A stretch of 64,000 nt of DNA from Heliopora coerulea (lineage: Eukaryota > Cnidaria > Anthozoa > Scleralcyonacea > Helioporidae). The position numbers and the translations under genes were made by a program. Below are positions 40,726-51,590 of the stretch, in pieces; within the stretch, counting starts at the first letter, position 1, and every line of letters begins with the position of its first letter. Below the pieces are notes generated by a model. It had not been told where the DNA came from and ran no database searches. It saw nothing but the letters and a program-made list of their open reading frames with translations. The stretch is from assembly GCA_030142905.1 (NCBI GenBank), contig JASJOG010000019.1:2364501-2428500 (forward strand). The letters run 5' to 3'.

Positions 40726-41099
40726 GTAATTACAAATTAATATTTTATATGGTAGTGACCATTAATTGGCCTTGAACTACTGAAGCTCATTAGTATTCAC
40801 ATGCTCTCAAGTTTGTGGCAAGCAAAATAACAGTTATATACACACACAATTCATTTTAGCAGCATTACCTGTTACATAAACTCACAGTTGAATAAGTATG
40901 TACAATGTGAGATTTGTACATGGTACACATGGAGAACTCATGAGACATCCCAGGGTGGAAAATGACCTGTTTGTTTTATTTGGAAACAAAACCTTGAGCA
41001 ACCAGCCATAGCTATTTTACATTGGCTGCAAAGAAAAGTCATGAGGTTGGTACCCAGGAAACTTAATCCTACCCAGAATTCATGTCGCCAAATATTAGA

Positions 41100-43080
41100 C
41101 AAGCTGTTGTCAAGGAACTGATACAGTAGTTTTAATTGCTGAAAGCCGAATTAGTTGCTGAGCAATGCAATTAAGAAACACTTTGTAATTTGTTTTTATT
41201 TTAGAAATTTGAAACTATTACACAAATTCAATTTTGTATTAATAGTGTACTACAGCATCAAAATTTTAATTTGTACAACTACATTGCATTGGAGAGTCAC
41301 AAAACACCCCAGAGATATAATCCATCTGGATATCATGTTTACGAGTAAATTGTAAGCCATTTAAGTCACTCTGTGACCAAAAGTTAGATTAGCTTGGAAG
41401 TGCAAAGCAACATAGATTTATTTAAAATTCCATCCGCTATTTACACAAATGAACTAAACATTATTGGCATTGTTTACATGAAGTAGCTTCTTTTCAAAAT
41501 GACATGTCCACTTTGAAAAGTTACAAGTAAGCCACAACTGAGGACTCATTGCTATACAGATATTTTGTTGCTAAAAAATTGGATTACTGTAGTCATTGTT
41601 GAAATACTGGATTAGTTATTGCCAAAACCCATTTAGGTGCAGGCAACACAATTAAAAAAACTACTGACACATTGGTTTGATTCTTTTATTTGAAATTTCA
41701 TTAGACTCTTACATGGATTAATTCAAACTTGTATTGACTGTATGTGTACAGTGTGGAAATTTAATTGGTGCAACACTGAATGGAAGAATCACAAGATACC
41801 CTAAGTGATATAACATATTTCTAATTTCTTGTAGTTCAAAAATGAATTGGTTTTAGCCAAAGTCATTAGTCACACTGACTAAAAGATCAGTTTGCATGAA
41901 AAGAAATTAAAAACCATATGCACATGTTGATTTGTTTTGTTTGCTTTTTTCTATTTAAACAATTTACATTAGCTATAACACCAAATGAATTCAAGACTGT
42001 TAGAATTGTGTAGGTTGAACATGAGTATTCTACACAACATGCATGTAAAACTCACCCAACACCCAAGTAACTTAACTACTTTGTTGAATGATAATAGGGT
42101 TGTCTTTTAAAAGCTAGATTAGTGTCCATACAAGGTATAAGTATATAAGTACCAGTAATTAAAGAAATGTCTGTAAACATTGAGCTGTTGCTGTTTGTAT
42201 TTCACTGTTACATTGCTGATGACTGTTTAACTGGTGCTTGTAAAGTGCAATGAGGGAATTATTTATATGGGAGACTTGTAAGGATTTAGACATTAAGATT
42301 GCTTGAACATATGAATACTGGATTGCTGCTGGATGACAAACTACCAGGAGCCAAAAGCCAGGAAGTTTTCATGGAAAATTTGATTATTTTGCAAACAGAG
42401 CACTTAAAAACCATTGACACAAAATATTTTGTGGTCTTATTCAATGGTATATTTTCATTTGCTATCACAAACATGCATCACTTTATGAATTACGTATCTC
42501 CATGTGTAATGCAAGAATTTTATATTGCTGCATGAAAATGTCATGAATCGCACTCCACAGAACCATGCAGTTCAAATTTATTTCCAGGAGACTTTAGTTA
42601 TTGTAAAAAGCTACATTGGTTGGCAAGCAAGGTGATTAGAAAAAAAATTGCACACAATGATTTGTCCTTTTTTTATTTAGTATTACAAAAGCTATTACAC
42701 AAAATCTTGAAAACTGAGCAAATTTAGTACGTACAGTTGATCAAAATCATATTGTATACTCCAAATGGTTGTGGCACACCATGGAGACCTACCATTGTAA
42801 GATCTTGAGCACACAGTTAAAATTAGAGATTACAAGGCAATTTTTGTTCAAAGCCAGTATGATTCAATGGCAAGCAAAGCAAATAGAGAAAAATTGCATA
42901 CACACAATGATTTGTTGTAGTTTAGTAAATTTGTAAGTACACAAGATGAAAATTAGTAGAAATCAAAAACTTGTTTACACATCAGTGATTTGTGGTTTTT
43001 ATTTAAAATCACATTTATTACACAAATAAATTCAGTACTGTCTGAATTATGTATAATGTGGAGAATGTGCCTGAGCAGTA
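41100..43080. repeat. Degenerate tandem repeat array
   Basis: Related blocks recur at irregular spacings. Each has GGCAAGCAA or GGCAACACAATT, a T-rich TTTTTATTT phrase, then ATTACACAAA, AATTCAGTAC or similar, then GTACAGTGTGG-like ends. At least five diverged copies are visible, near 41150, 41640, 41860, 42615 and 42860-43060. Confidence 0.45.
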
Positions 43081-43764
43081 ACCCGGCGACAGATACAAAG
43101 AGCACGTGAACCAAATTTTGCGCGCCAAAAGGTTAAGAAGAGGTCTGATTGGTGGAAATATCTAAAGGCACTCTCTAATTGGAAGAACACTTAATCTAAT
43201 CCGTTGGTTAATTTTAAATTCCTATTCCCTTCTGGGAAATACCAAAAATGTTCCGGAATGCAGCGGTTCAAAACAAGGTTGAATTTGTTGTTGATACCTG
43301 CTCTTTCCTGACGGGGAAAATCCGGTATTTTCCATTAAAACATATTTTTACTACAGGAGTGAGGTTCAATGGGCAGGAACCTGCTGTTTTACGTTATTTT
43401 GAACCCTACAAAAGTCTGTAAATGGTAAGGAATGGTGATTCTGGATTTCGAACCTGTGAGCAGGCTCTCCTTTTCGATGGATTTTCGAAAGCAGGAAAGC
43501 AACATCATAATCTGTGCCTCTTTTCAAGCTTTCTCTTGGGCCATCTTCGAAACGCTTTAAAACATACGTTTCAAAACCGTGGGATATGTGTTTTAACTTT
43601 CCATATCAATTTCATTTCAAAATATTTTTCAACAATGGGGATCCCATCGCCCCCACCACTAGTTGGCACCCAAATTTGAAGAAACACTGTAAGTTGTAAT
43701 TCATATCAGGTGTTTTAGATCTTGAAATAGTGATTACAACAGCCTCAGGGGAGGCGCCAGGAAT

Positions 43765-43813
43765 TCAACGGAGCAGGGGCTAACATCCCAGATGTTAGCC
43801 CCTGCTCCGTTGA
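43765..43813. repeat. Perfect 23-bp hairpin
   Basis: Arms 43765-43787 and 43791-43813 are exact reverse complements around a three-base loop, containing GGAGCAGGGGCTAAC. Confidence 0.9.
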
Positions 43814-44377
43814 TGGTGGGCTAAACCAGAGGACCAGGACCACGCCCTCTTTCAACTTTCCATATTTGAAGGTCGAAAACCTCATGTTATTTTTCGCAAG
43901 AATAGTCGCAACAACTGACTAGAAACAAATTTACTTTTAGATTTGACATGAAGAGAGTAGTCTATTATCTTTCTTGGCTAGATCAATAACAAGTACTCAT
44001 ACTGTAGTTTGCACAATATATGCTTTATCGTCACTGAAAATTCCTCAACGAATTGTTAATTTTCCCCGTCAGGGAAGGCTAAGGTTCCCGGGCGGGGGCC
44101 TGTTGCCCGCTCCGCCTCCCTTCTGGCACCAACCCCGAAGAGCCATAACCATGAAAAGGATGAGGCCATTCCGCCATTCATTTGACGTCGTGATTTCATG
44201 TCTTTGGGACACATTCGTGATTTTATTGATAGTAATCCTAACCCTAAACCAAATTGTACCCTAATATCCTAAGCCTTCTCCCCTCGGGACAGTTTTCCCC
44301 ATCTTGCGCAAGAATCGTATCTTCTGGTTGTTGTTGACAGTTGTGCGCGCCGGACTAACGGTCATAGTGTCTCATAC

Positions 44378-45268
44378 TCATTCGTTTACCGTTCGTAAAC
44401 GACTTGTTTCCCACAATACATTTCGTGAGATGTCGCTCACACTCACACGTCGTTCCGTCAAACTGCTTCCCGTTACTGGGATAAGTTGTGCTTGTTCCAT
44501 CCTTTTTCTCATTTCTTGCAAACTTTTATCCTTCACCGACATCTTCTTTCCTAGTTCCTGAATCGTCTTGTACCTCTGTTGACTAATGTATCCCAAATGA
44601 TCCACCTGCTTCCTCAGTTGCCAAACAAGTTTCTCGTGATGCGCCAGTTGAACGCGCGCCTCGTTTCTCTCCTGACGAAGTCGTTCTGTCTCCGAGCTCA
44701 CTTTCTGCTTACTTCGTAACCTCTCGACCGTCGTAAAATGTTCGACGTCGCGACTCTGACACGTCAGTTTATTCTTTAACTCTTCAACGCGCATCCGTGA
44801 GTTGACGTTGGTGCAGAACGCACTATCGCGGTCCAAAGAGATTTTACGAATGATTTCTTGAAGTCGGGAAATTTCTCGATCTTTTTCACGGAGCAGTTCC
44901 TTCAATTTTGAATTATCCTTTGATGTTCGAACCTTGATTGGTGACTGTTGTTTTACATTACCTGATTTATGAAAACATTCCACGATCTGTTGGTCGTTTC
45001 CAGAAGGTGGTCCATTGATGGAAACAAGCTCCATTGGTGTTGGTTTCTTTTCCTTGTCCATGTCGTCCTCGATTGTCTCTTTTTTTCTGTCTTTAATGCC
45101 GTTTCCACGGCTTCGTAGTTCACCGGCACCGACATTAGACATCCTTGATTGTTCACACAAAGCTGCGTTGCTGCCGTTCTCTCCTCTAGTCCTAGACAGT
45201 TCGAAGGAAATGTTTTTTAGTTGCTTTTTCGGTCGAATGTTCAAGATTTCTGGTAAACAACCATTCAT
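44378..45268 (-). CDS. Unrecognised intronless coiled-coil protein, 296 aa
   Basis: One uninterrupted frame runs from ATG to TGA. The first 110 or so residues are polar and probably disordered, with Lys/Asn/Ser-rich segments. Residues about 110-270 are strongly alpha-helical and charged, with heptad-like spacing of Leu (KLKELLREKDREISRLQEII, then RMRVEELKNKL, then TERLRQERNEARVQLAHHEK), so a long coiled coil is expected. A Ser/Thr/Arg-rich tail of about 25 residues ends the protein. No catalytic domain, signal peptide or membrane segment is visible. Similar architectures occur in centrosomal, cytoskeletal and ciliary proteins, but I cannot assign a family. The lack of introns among intron-rich neighbours suggests retroposition or a lineage-specific gene. 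Confidence 0.65.
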   Translation of the reverse strand: MNGCLPEILNIRPKKQLKNISFELSRTRGENGSNAALCEQSRMSNVGAGELRSRGNGIKDRKKETIEDDMDKEKKPTPMELVSINGPPSGNDQQIVECFHKSGNVKQQSPIKVRTSKDNSKLKELLREKDREISRLQEIIRKISLDRDSAFCTNVNSRMRVEELKNKLTCQSRDVEHFTTVERLRSKQKVSSETERLRQERNEARVQLAHHEKLVWQLRKQVDHLGYISQQRYKTIQELGKKMSVKDKSLQEMRKRMEQAQLIPVTGSSLTERRVSVSDISRNVLWETSRLRTVNE

Positions 45269-45912
45269 GTCGAGTACAACGACTAAGATACTCGTTGGAA
45301 CAGAACTTGGGACGGTTTTGAAATATCCATTAGGTAACCTAATCCTTTTGTGTACGCCTGTCAGGATAGGTCTGGATTTCGTCGACGTCTTACCGATGCA
45401 TGACCTTCAACTTTTCTCTAAAGCCAACTTCTCCCCAGTTCTCCTTCCTTCTCTTCCGTGCTTGACTTCGAATGTCATTGTGTTCCAGCGTAGTTACCAA
45501 GCCAGAATTTTCTTTATTCTTTTTTTCTATTAAGAAGGAGGGCAATTTTCAAGTTCTTCGAAACGTGAAGTGTACTTAAATGGTTGTCTCTTATTTATTA
45601 AGTGGGATTTATGAAAATACACTTTACAATGACTGTTTTATCTCAAAACTCAAAGTCTTGACCTGAAGGGCGATGTCAGATTTTTTTTCACTGAAGCAAG
45701 GACCTCCGTACATAGCTTGTACATCAATGATTGCAGTAAAGTATGGTATTGAAATCTCTTTTGTCTTTTCCTCTTTTCTTTACCGATGCAATTCATTCGT
45801 TTGTTTCACTGTGAGCCACGCCCGTATGAACTTAGAATATAAATTGACGATATTTTCTAGACAAACCAGTTATTACAAAATATAACTCAGCAAACCTGTG
45901 TCAATTATCCGG

Positions 45913-45942
45913 GTATTATACGACAGATATGTCGTATAATAC
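45913..45942. repeat. Palindrome sharing its core with the MITE at 10.2 kb
   Basis: GTATTATACGAC (45913-45924) and GTCGTATAATAC (45931-45942) are exact reverse complements around AGATAT. The TATACGAC core is the same as in the terminal repeats of the element at 10165-10357. Confidence 0.7.
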
Positions 45943-46712
45943 CTATATACACGGGTCGGGTGCCGAACAGAGAGAAGATGGTCACATTTGGCACTCCTAA
46001 TATTCCCGTGATCACTGACCTGAAGCTTTTGATAGAAGCCAAGCTTGTAGTTGGAGGTCAGGCAGTCTACAGTGACGAAGAATGAAGAGACTGACCAGAG
46101 AAATTTTCTTACCGATCCATTTGTTTTTTTTTGACAGAAACTAATGTTGGATTCCAGAGGCGTATCCGCGAGTGGGTTGAAGTTAAAGTTGTAAAGGATG
46201 TGAATCAGGCAATTGTACGTCGTCCATACTTTCGACGGGGGAATGAATTATATACTAAAGAAATATTACTTCATTGACTGTGTTCTATTTTAGAATTTTT
46301 TTTTTAAAATCGAACCGCACTGGCAAACATCTCTACGCTGCCCTTACATAAAAACCACGGGCAGCAAAAACAGTTTTTACCAGCCATGATTAAACATTTC
46401 CGTCAAAATTTATAGTAAAAGCCACCGAAAACAAGGTGAAACACTGCGATGATTGATGACTCCAACTGTGATGATTGTAGGAAAGACCCCACTGCAAGTG
46501 CATAGATTTCTGTTCATGTTTCCCAATCTTCTTACAATCCAAAAGTTGTTTTTAGACCATGAGACTGGACATGTTTATCCGAGGATATCTGAATTGATTC
46601 TATCGATCACACAGTCCAGCTGGCAATCGAGTCAAGAAGTCACTTTATGTATATCGCTGGAAAATATCATTTGATATTGGACGATCCAAGTCTCGAGTAA
46701 ACGCAATGCTTT

Positions 46713-46722
46713 CCAAATATGG
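46713..46722. promoter_or_regulatory. CArG-box consensus (possible SRF site)
   Basis: CCAAATATGG matches CC(A/T)6GG exactly and lies about 0.9 kb upstream of the transgelin-like start codon. A one-mismatch copy, CCTTATTTAG, lies at 47421-47430. Vertebrate transgelin is controlled by SRF through CArG boxes. A ten-base degenerate motif is expected by chance several times in this window, so the call rests on position. Confidence 0.3.
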
Positions 46723-47626
46723 GAAAGCTCGTTAGCTGCTTTTACTGATGCCACTTAGAAGAGAGCGAAAAAACCATCCACCATTTCTGAATTCAACTTT
46801 CGTGATCTCGTAGTGATTGGGCAAAGAGTGGATAATAAAGCGAGCGGGTGATCCAAACGTACTGGTCACGAGTAGAACGTGAAGTGGATACGATTCGACT
46901 TTTGGTTTTGATATTATAAAGGACGTTACAAGCCACGGTAAGACTGAAGGTAAATAGTGGACGACAGTTAAGGACTGTTGGAGGAGACTGTTTGATCAGT
47001 TACTGCAGTAAAAAAAGCTGATGTTCCGGGCTTGGATACTTTTGAATGAAAACTTGTTGAATACAGCATTACTTGCATCACAACGCAGCTGTTCAAGACG
47101 ATTTTGTCAAACGTCAGTAAACCGATAGATAATTCATAACTATTAACCACTGTTTCGGTTAATCTTCGCATTCTTTCATTATTTGATCGAGACACCGTGC
47201 TGTGGCTTTGTTAAATGGATCTGTGTGACTATAAACAAGGATCCACTCTCGAGCAAAGATACCGAGACAGTAATGTGGGAGAATCGCTAATTACAATAAA
47301 CTGTCAGTGGACCGTTAAAATATAAAATGTCCATAAAGACGCGAGAATATTGAATTGTTAATTCTTCCTCATATTCATCTCCATCTCTTAGTGAAAATCT
47401 TACATTCGCAGCTAATATTTCCTTATTTAGTTACGTTCATTCTCGTTAATGATGTCTGTGCCCGTCATCATTAAACTAATTTAAATTTGAATAAAACAGT
47501 TATGAAATTATCATTTAGGCGTCGGTTGTTTTGGTACCATTAACAATAATGCAATGTCTGCTTTCTAGGTAATATTTGCTATTTTTTTCTCTTGTAGAAA
47601 GCCAGCGGATACCACAGATTACAAAC

Positions 47627-50600
47627 ATGTCTGTTTCTGTAAGTAATAATGTCTGATCGATGTGTGTATATAGACAAATCTGGAAAATTAAGTTGCTTGC
47701 GGTATTATGAGACGAAACTTCACAACACTGCACGAATTTCCTTAGCGCAGCAGGAAGAACTGGCTTATCTCGACATTTGTCCATACGCTGAGGGGGTTTC
47801 ATTGACTGTGTTGTCAGCCTAACAGTTCAAGCAGCCGCTATGTGCAAACGGCCAAGTTGCTCAACGAGACAGCCTCAAGAAGCCAGGGCACGTTTCAAAG
47901 CCCGTAAATTATTGGGACGTTTAGCTAATGTTGACGAGGCTAGCGTGAATAAGTAAAGTTATCATCATCAACTTTTTCTTTCCACTCTTAGTTCCTATTT
48001 CGCTCAGAGACATCCGAATCTAGATATTGCAAGGGCTGCATGACAATTATTATCGCTGATGATGGTATAACAATTATAACAAATGAAATTGGAACCTACA
48101 TATAATTGTACTATTCATATCCTAGGCTAACGTTTGTTTCCCTCCTGTGAACGTGTTCTCGTATTTCTCGCTTTCTTCACTCCAGCCAGATGTCTAATTT
48201 AACCCGTGAGAAGTCCATGATAATTCGTTGTCAGCGGTGCAGCCAGAGGGTGGTGCAGGGCTGGCGACGTGTCCACGAGGGAAATTGATATAGGAAAAGT
48301 TGGCGAGGGAGGAAGGAAGGAAGGAAGGAAGGAAGGGAGGGAGGGAGGGAGTGAGGGAGGGAGGGAGGGAGGGAGGGAGGAAGGAAGGAAGGAAGGAAGG
48401 AAGGAAGGAAGGAAGGAAGGGAGGGAGGAAGGGAGGAAGGGAGGAAGGGAGGAAGGGAGGAAGGGAGGAAAGAAGGAAGGAAGGAAGGCAGGCACGCACG
48501 CACGCACGCAGGCAGGCAGGGAGGAACGAACGAACGAACGAACGGACGAACAAACGGAAGAAGGGAGGAAGGAAGGAAAGAAGGAAGGAAAGAAGGAAGA
48601 AAGGGTGGATGGATGGATAGAAGGAAGGATTTCCTATATCCACCACCACTCACTTCCACTTGGGTAAACAATTGTTAACTATTCACTACCTCGCAGCTAA
48701 TATCGTACTGCGCGAGATAGACTTAGTATATCAAATTAGATAAGACCACGTGAAATTAGCGACAGTTCACATGGCACCAGTATGGTACCAGATGATGTTT
48801 GAAATTTCTGACTTTCCTTTACCGTTTGCTTCCAACCAGGAAAGTGCAGAGTGGGAACAGAAAGCTCGAGAGTGGATAGAGGTTGTGGGAGGCTTTAAAC
48901 TTGGCAATGATACATTGCAGAAGGAACTGAAAAGCGGTGTGGCATTGTGCAAGTACGTAACAATGTGATAACGACTCTTAAAACACACATTAACGAAGGA
49001 AACATTTCATTCATGAAGGAAACACAAACGAAATTGGCTCCTAATAAGTGTGCTGTAAATCGATAATCGAATACCAATTAGAATTATGAACTTTTCCCTT
49101 GGATTTTCTATATTAAAATTTGCTGAAACTTCAAAATAGCCGGTAAACTTGGCCATTTAAATGTATTCGTATTTTAACGAATATTCACGTCCGATCTGTA
49201 TTGGATTTACTACGACTCGCCTTGTAAATCCCATCCAGTCCGGTCGCTCATGTTATATCTGTTACCTAAATTTCATATGTATCTTTGTGTTCGTCTCCAT
49301 CTTTTTCTCATATAATAACTCATAATCATACCCAACTAGCTACCAGACAAAAAATACTATACCGAAACATGAAAAATTATTAAATTACAGCAGGTTATCG
49401 AGCAGCGCGATATTTTTAGTCATTGTGCGACAAGGTTGAGACGAATACTGCCCTGCACAACTTATTGTAGCATGGTTCAGTAAATTACATTGCATAAGGT
49501 ACAATTCAACGCTGTATGGTCCCATACATTATAGTAAAATACAAAACAATACCATTGCGTTCTACCCAACAATCATGCCTTCTCTTTCAGCTTCATAAAC
49601 GTTCTCCAACCAGGCTCTATTCACAAGATAAGCAAGTTACCAGGTCCTTTTAATCAGGTAGCAAAGACATTTGAAAACGTTGCTTCCTTTACATGATATA
49701 CCTAATTCTGGCAAGCAAACCAGCCTAACAGCCATCATGTTTTTAGATGGAAAATATAAAGGCATTTCTGGATGCAGTAGGAAAGTACGGTATTGCAAAA
49801 GAAGACACGTTTGTTACTGTTGATCTTTTTGAAGGACGAAACATGAAGCAGGTAATAGTGACAAGGTTGTACAGAAATGTTGATTATTTAAGGTGTTACG
49901 AAGTTTCGGCGCGTGTTTGGGTTTGCCCCCTCATTTATCCTCACCAAAAAACCCTCTGTTTCCAAATGAAGAGTTGTTCCTCGTCTGATTGATCACCCTA
50001 GGTTACTAATTTCATCGCGGATTTTTCACCCCCTAATCCCCAGGTCGGCTCGTTCCTGAGTAATGGTATCCATTCAATCGAAGTCATTAACAATGTAGTC
50101 CGTAACATAACTAGGAGTTCAAATATTGAGAACCCAGAAAAGCCTGGCCTATCCAGCGGTTTCAAAACAAAGCGTCGCACTTCGCAAGCGACGTTTGTTA
50201 GTCACATTTCCAGCGTCTATTTTGGCCATAGCTGCTCAGAACTGCAGTCAAATATTATCTTGGTTCTTTTCTGAACTTATAAGTCACACTGTTAGGTTTC
50301 ACATTTTCGTGAGGGAACGTGATTCTAGGTGAGATCCCCACCATTATGGTGATTGGTTCTCTAGAACTCGGTAAACCTCCATCTCCTATCCCGCCATTTC
50401 GTGTTAACATTATTCTGTTTGCTTTTGTTAATGTACTCTATCCCGTTTTTGTAGGTTGTTCGCACTATTTACGCTATCGGACGAAAGGTAATGGCCATCG
50501 AATTTTTATAGAAACAGGAAGCACGTACACACCTCTAAAGTATCAAGATTGATTTTTCAGTTGTTTTCGACATGTTCAACTCAAGCCAATCCAACTCGAC

Positions 50601-51087
50601 AACTAGACTTTTCATTCACTTGAATTCACTTCATATGCCTTAGATTTTGTTTTTTTGTTTTTTGTTTTAATTGAGCACCCCATTTAGCTTGCTTGCAGCC
50701 CAGAATTTCGAATCTCGGGCTGCAAGCAGGCTATACCCAACGACATTGACCCAATTCTGGTCGTTGTGTGAGCCCACGTTCTCCAGCGAGGCCAGAAGAA
50801 CGCAAATTTACAAAAAAGGCTGTAGAATCGAGCTTACCGATGAGGTTTCAACTTGGAAAAGCGCACCTGCGATCATAACTTGCTGCCATTCGTTGATGTT
50901 CTGAAAGAAAATCTATTGCTAAGACGTCAAAAAACACAAAACCAACGTACTCGTGGTTTGTTTACAGGCCCAAGAGAAGAACGCGCCGTTTCCTGCTCTT
51001 GGACCCAAGGAATCGAAACGGAACAAGCGAGAATTTACCAAAGAACAACTAGAGGCTGGAAAACATGTTGTCACCATGCGTTTCTAG
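47627..51087 (+). CDS. TAGLN: Transgelin/calponin-like single CH-domain protein, 149 aa
   Basis: Six coding exons join in frame with GT-AG borders: 47627-47638, 48840-48952, 49591-49657, 49747-49851, 50455-50487 and 50968-51087 (450 nt). The protein is essentially one calponin-homology domain, an actin-binding fold: AEWEQKAREWIE, then LKSGVALCNFINVLQPG, then FLDAVGKYGI, then FVTVDLFEGRNM and VVRTIYAIGRKA. A short tail follows, ending REFTKEQLEAGKHVVTMRF. Transgelins are about 200 aa and end in a calponin-like repeat; here the repeat is cut off just after its first residues. The start exon encodes only four residues before a perfect GTAAGT donor, and its upstream acceptor (CTCTTGTAG) shows that a 5'UTR exon exists. 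The likely role is actin binding and bundling in contractile or cytoskeletal structures. Confidence 0.88.
48300..48630. repeat. GGAA/GGGA purine-only array
   Basis: Over 300 bases of GAAGGAAGG, GGGAGGGA, GCACGCAC and GAACGAAC units lie in the first coding intron of the transgelin-like gene. ORFs made of GRKE or PSFL repeats are artefacts. Confidence 0.95.
50688..50733. repeat. Hairpin with 16-bp arms
   Basis: AGCTTGCTTGCAGCCC and GGGCTGCAAGCAGGCT are reverse complements with one mismatch around an A/T-rich loop, in the intron before the last transgelin-like exon. Confidence 0.75.
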
Positions 51088-51382
51088 CTTTCAATCATGA
51101 TTCACTTCCTGCTGGTATATAAAATTATAAAACTGGAACTCCTAACTAGAATACTTTGAATGACGTGAACGAGGGCAAGTTCCCAAAAAGGAGCAACTGG
51201 CTAGGTCTTTCGGCTCAGGGGACTCTGTTCGAGGCTGCGTTCAACCTCCATATAACGCTGGCTAGATATCAACTTACACTTTGTGAAGTACTTAAATGTT
51301 TAAACCGGTGTCGATCAAAGTTAAAATTTATAATTTATCACTGTCCGTACTGTTTGTGTTCAGTTTCCGCCCAATTGTCGGT

Positions 51383-51424
51383 AAAAAAAAAAACAAACAA
51401 AAAAAAAAACAAAAAAAAAAACGA
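51383..51424. repeat. A-rich tract
   Basis: Runs of A with isolated C lie between the convergent transgelin-like and sulfotransferase genes. Confidence 0.8.
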
Positions 51425-51590
51425 ACAATGTGTTCGCGATTTTGTTCGCCATCATTCTTCAACATTTTTTGAACCTCCAAGGACCATCGTGTCCCAATGA
51501 AATGGAGTCTCAGTTCCATGATGCTCGCTGTCCGGAGGCTCCAGTGCAGGGACAAGACATGAATTGGATCAGACACCCAGCTATCTTTAA

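Larger units (their letters stand above)
35600..44377. other. Long gene-poor interval
   Basis: I find no convincing exon on either strand. The sequence is AT-rich and holds SINE-like copies near 37.6-38.3 kb, a TA microsatellite, degenerate tandem units at 41.1-43.1 kb and a perfect hairpin at 43.8 kb. Confidence 0.5.
45269..47597. other. Intergenic region upstream of the transgelin-like gene
   Basis: No coding exon is supported. It contains a perfect 12-bp-arm palindrome at 45913-45942 and a CArG consensus at 46713-46722. The untranslated first exon of the transgelin-like gene probably lies here, because its first coding exon is preceded by a splice acceptor at 47597. Confidence 0.45.

Noticed and set aside
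47841..47955. Basic 38-residue ORF as a first exon of the transgelin-like gene
   Set aside because: Its best donor is in the wrong phase for the CH-domain exon. The exon at 47627-47638 has a perfect GTAAGT and the right phase.
48194..48671. GRKEGRKE and PSFLPSFL ORFs
   Set aside because: They are purine-repeat translation artefacts.
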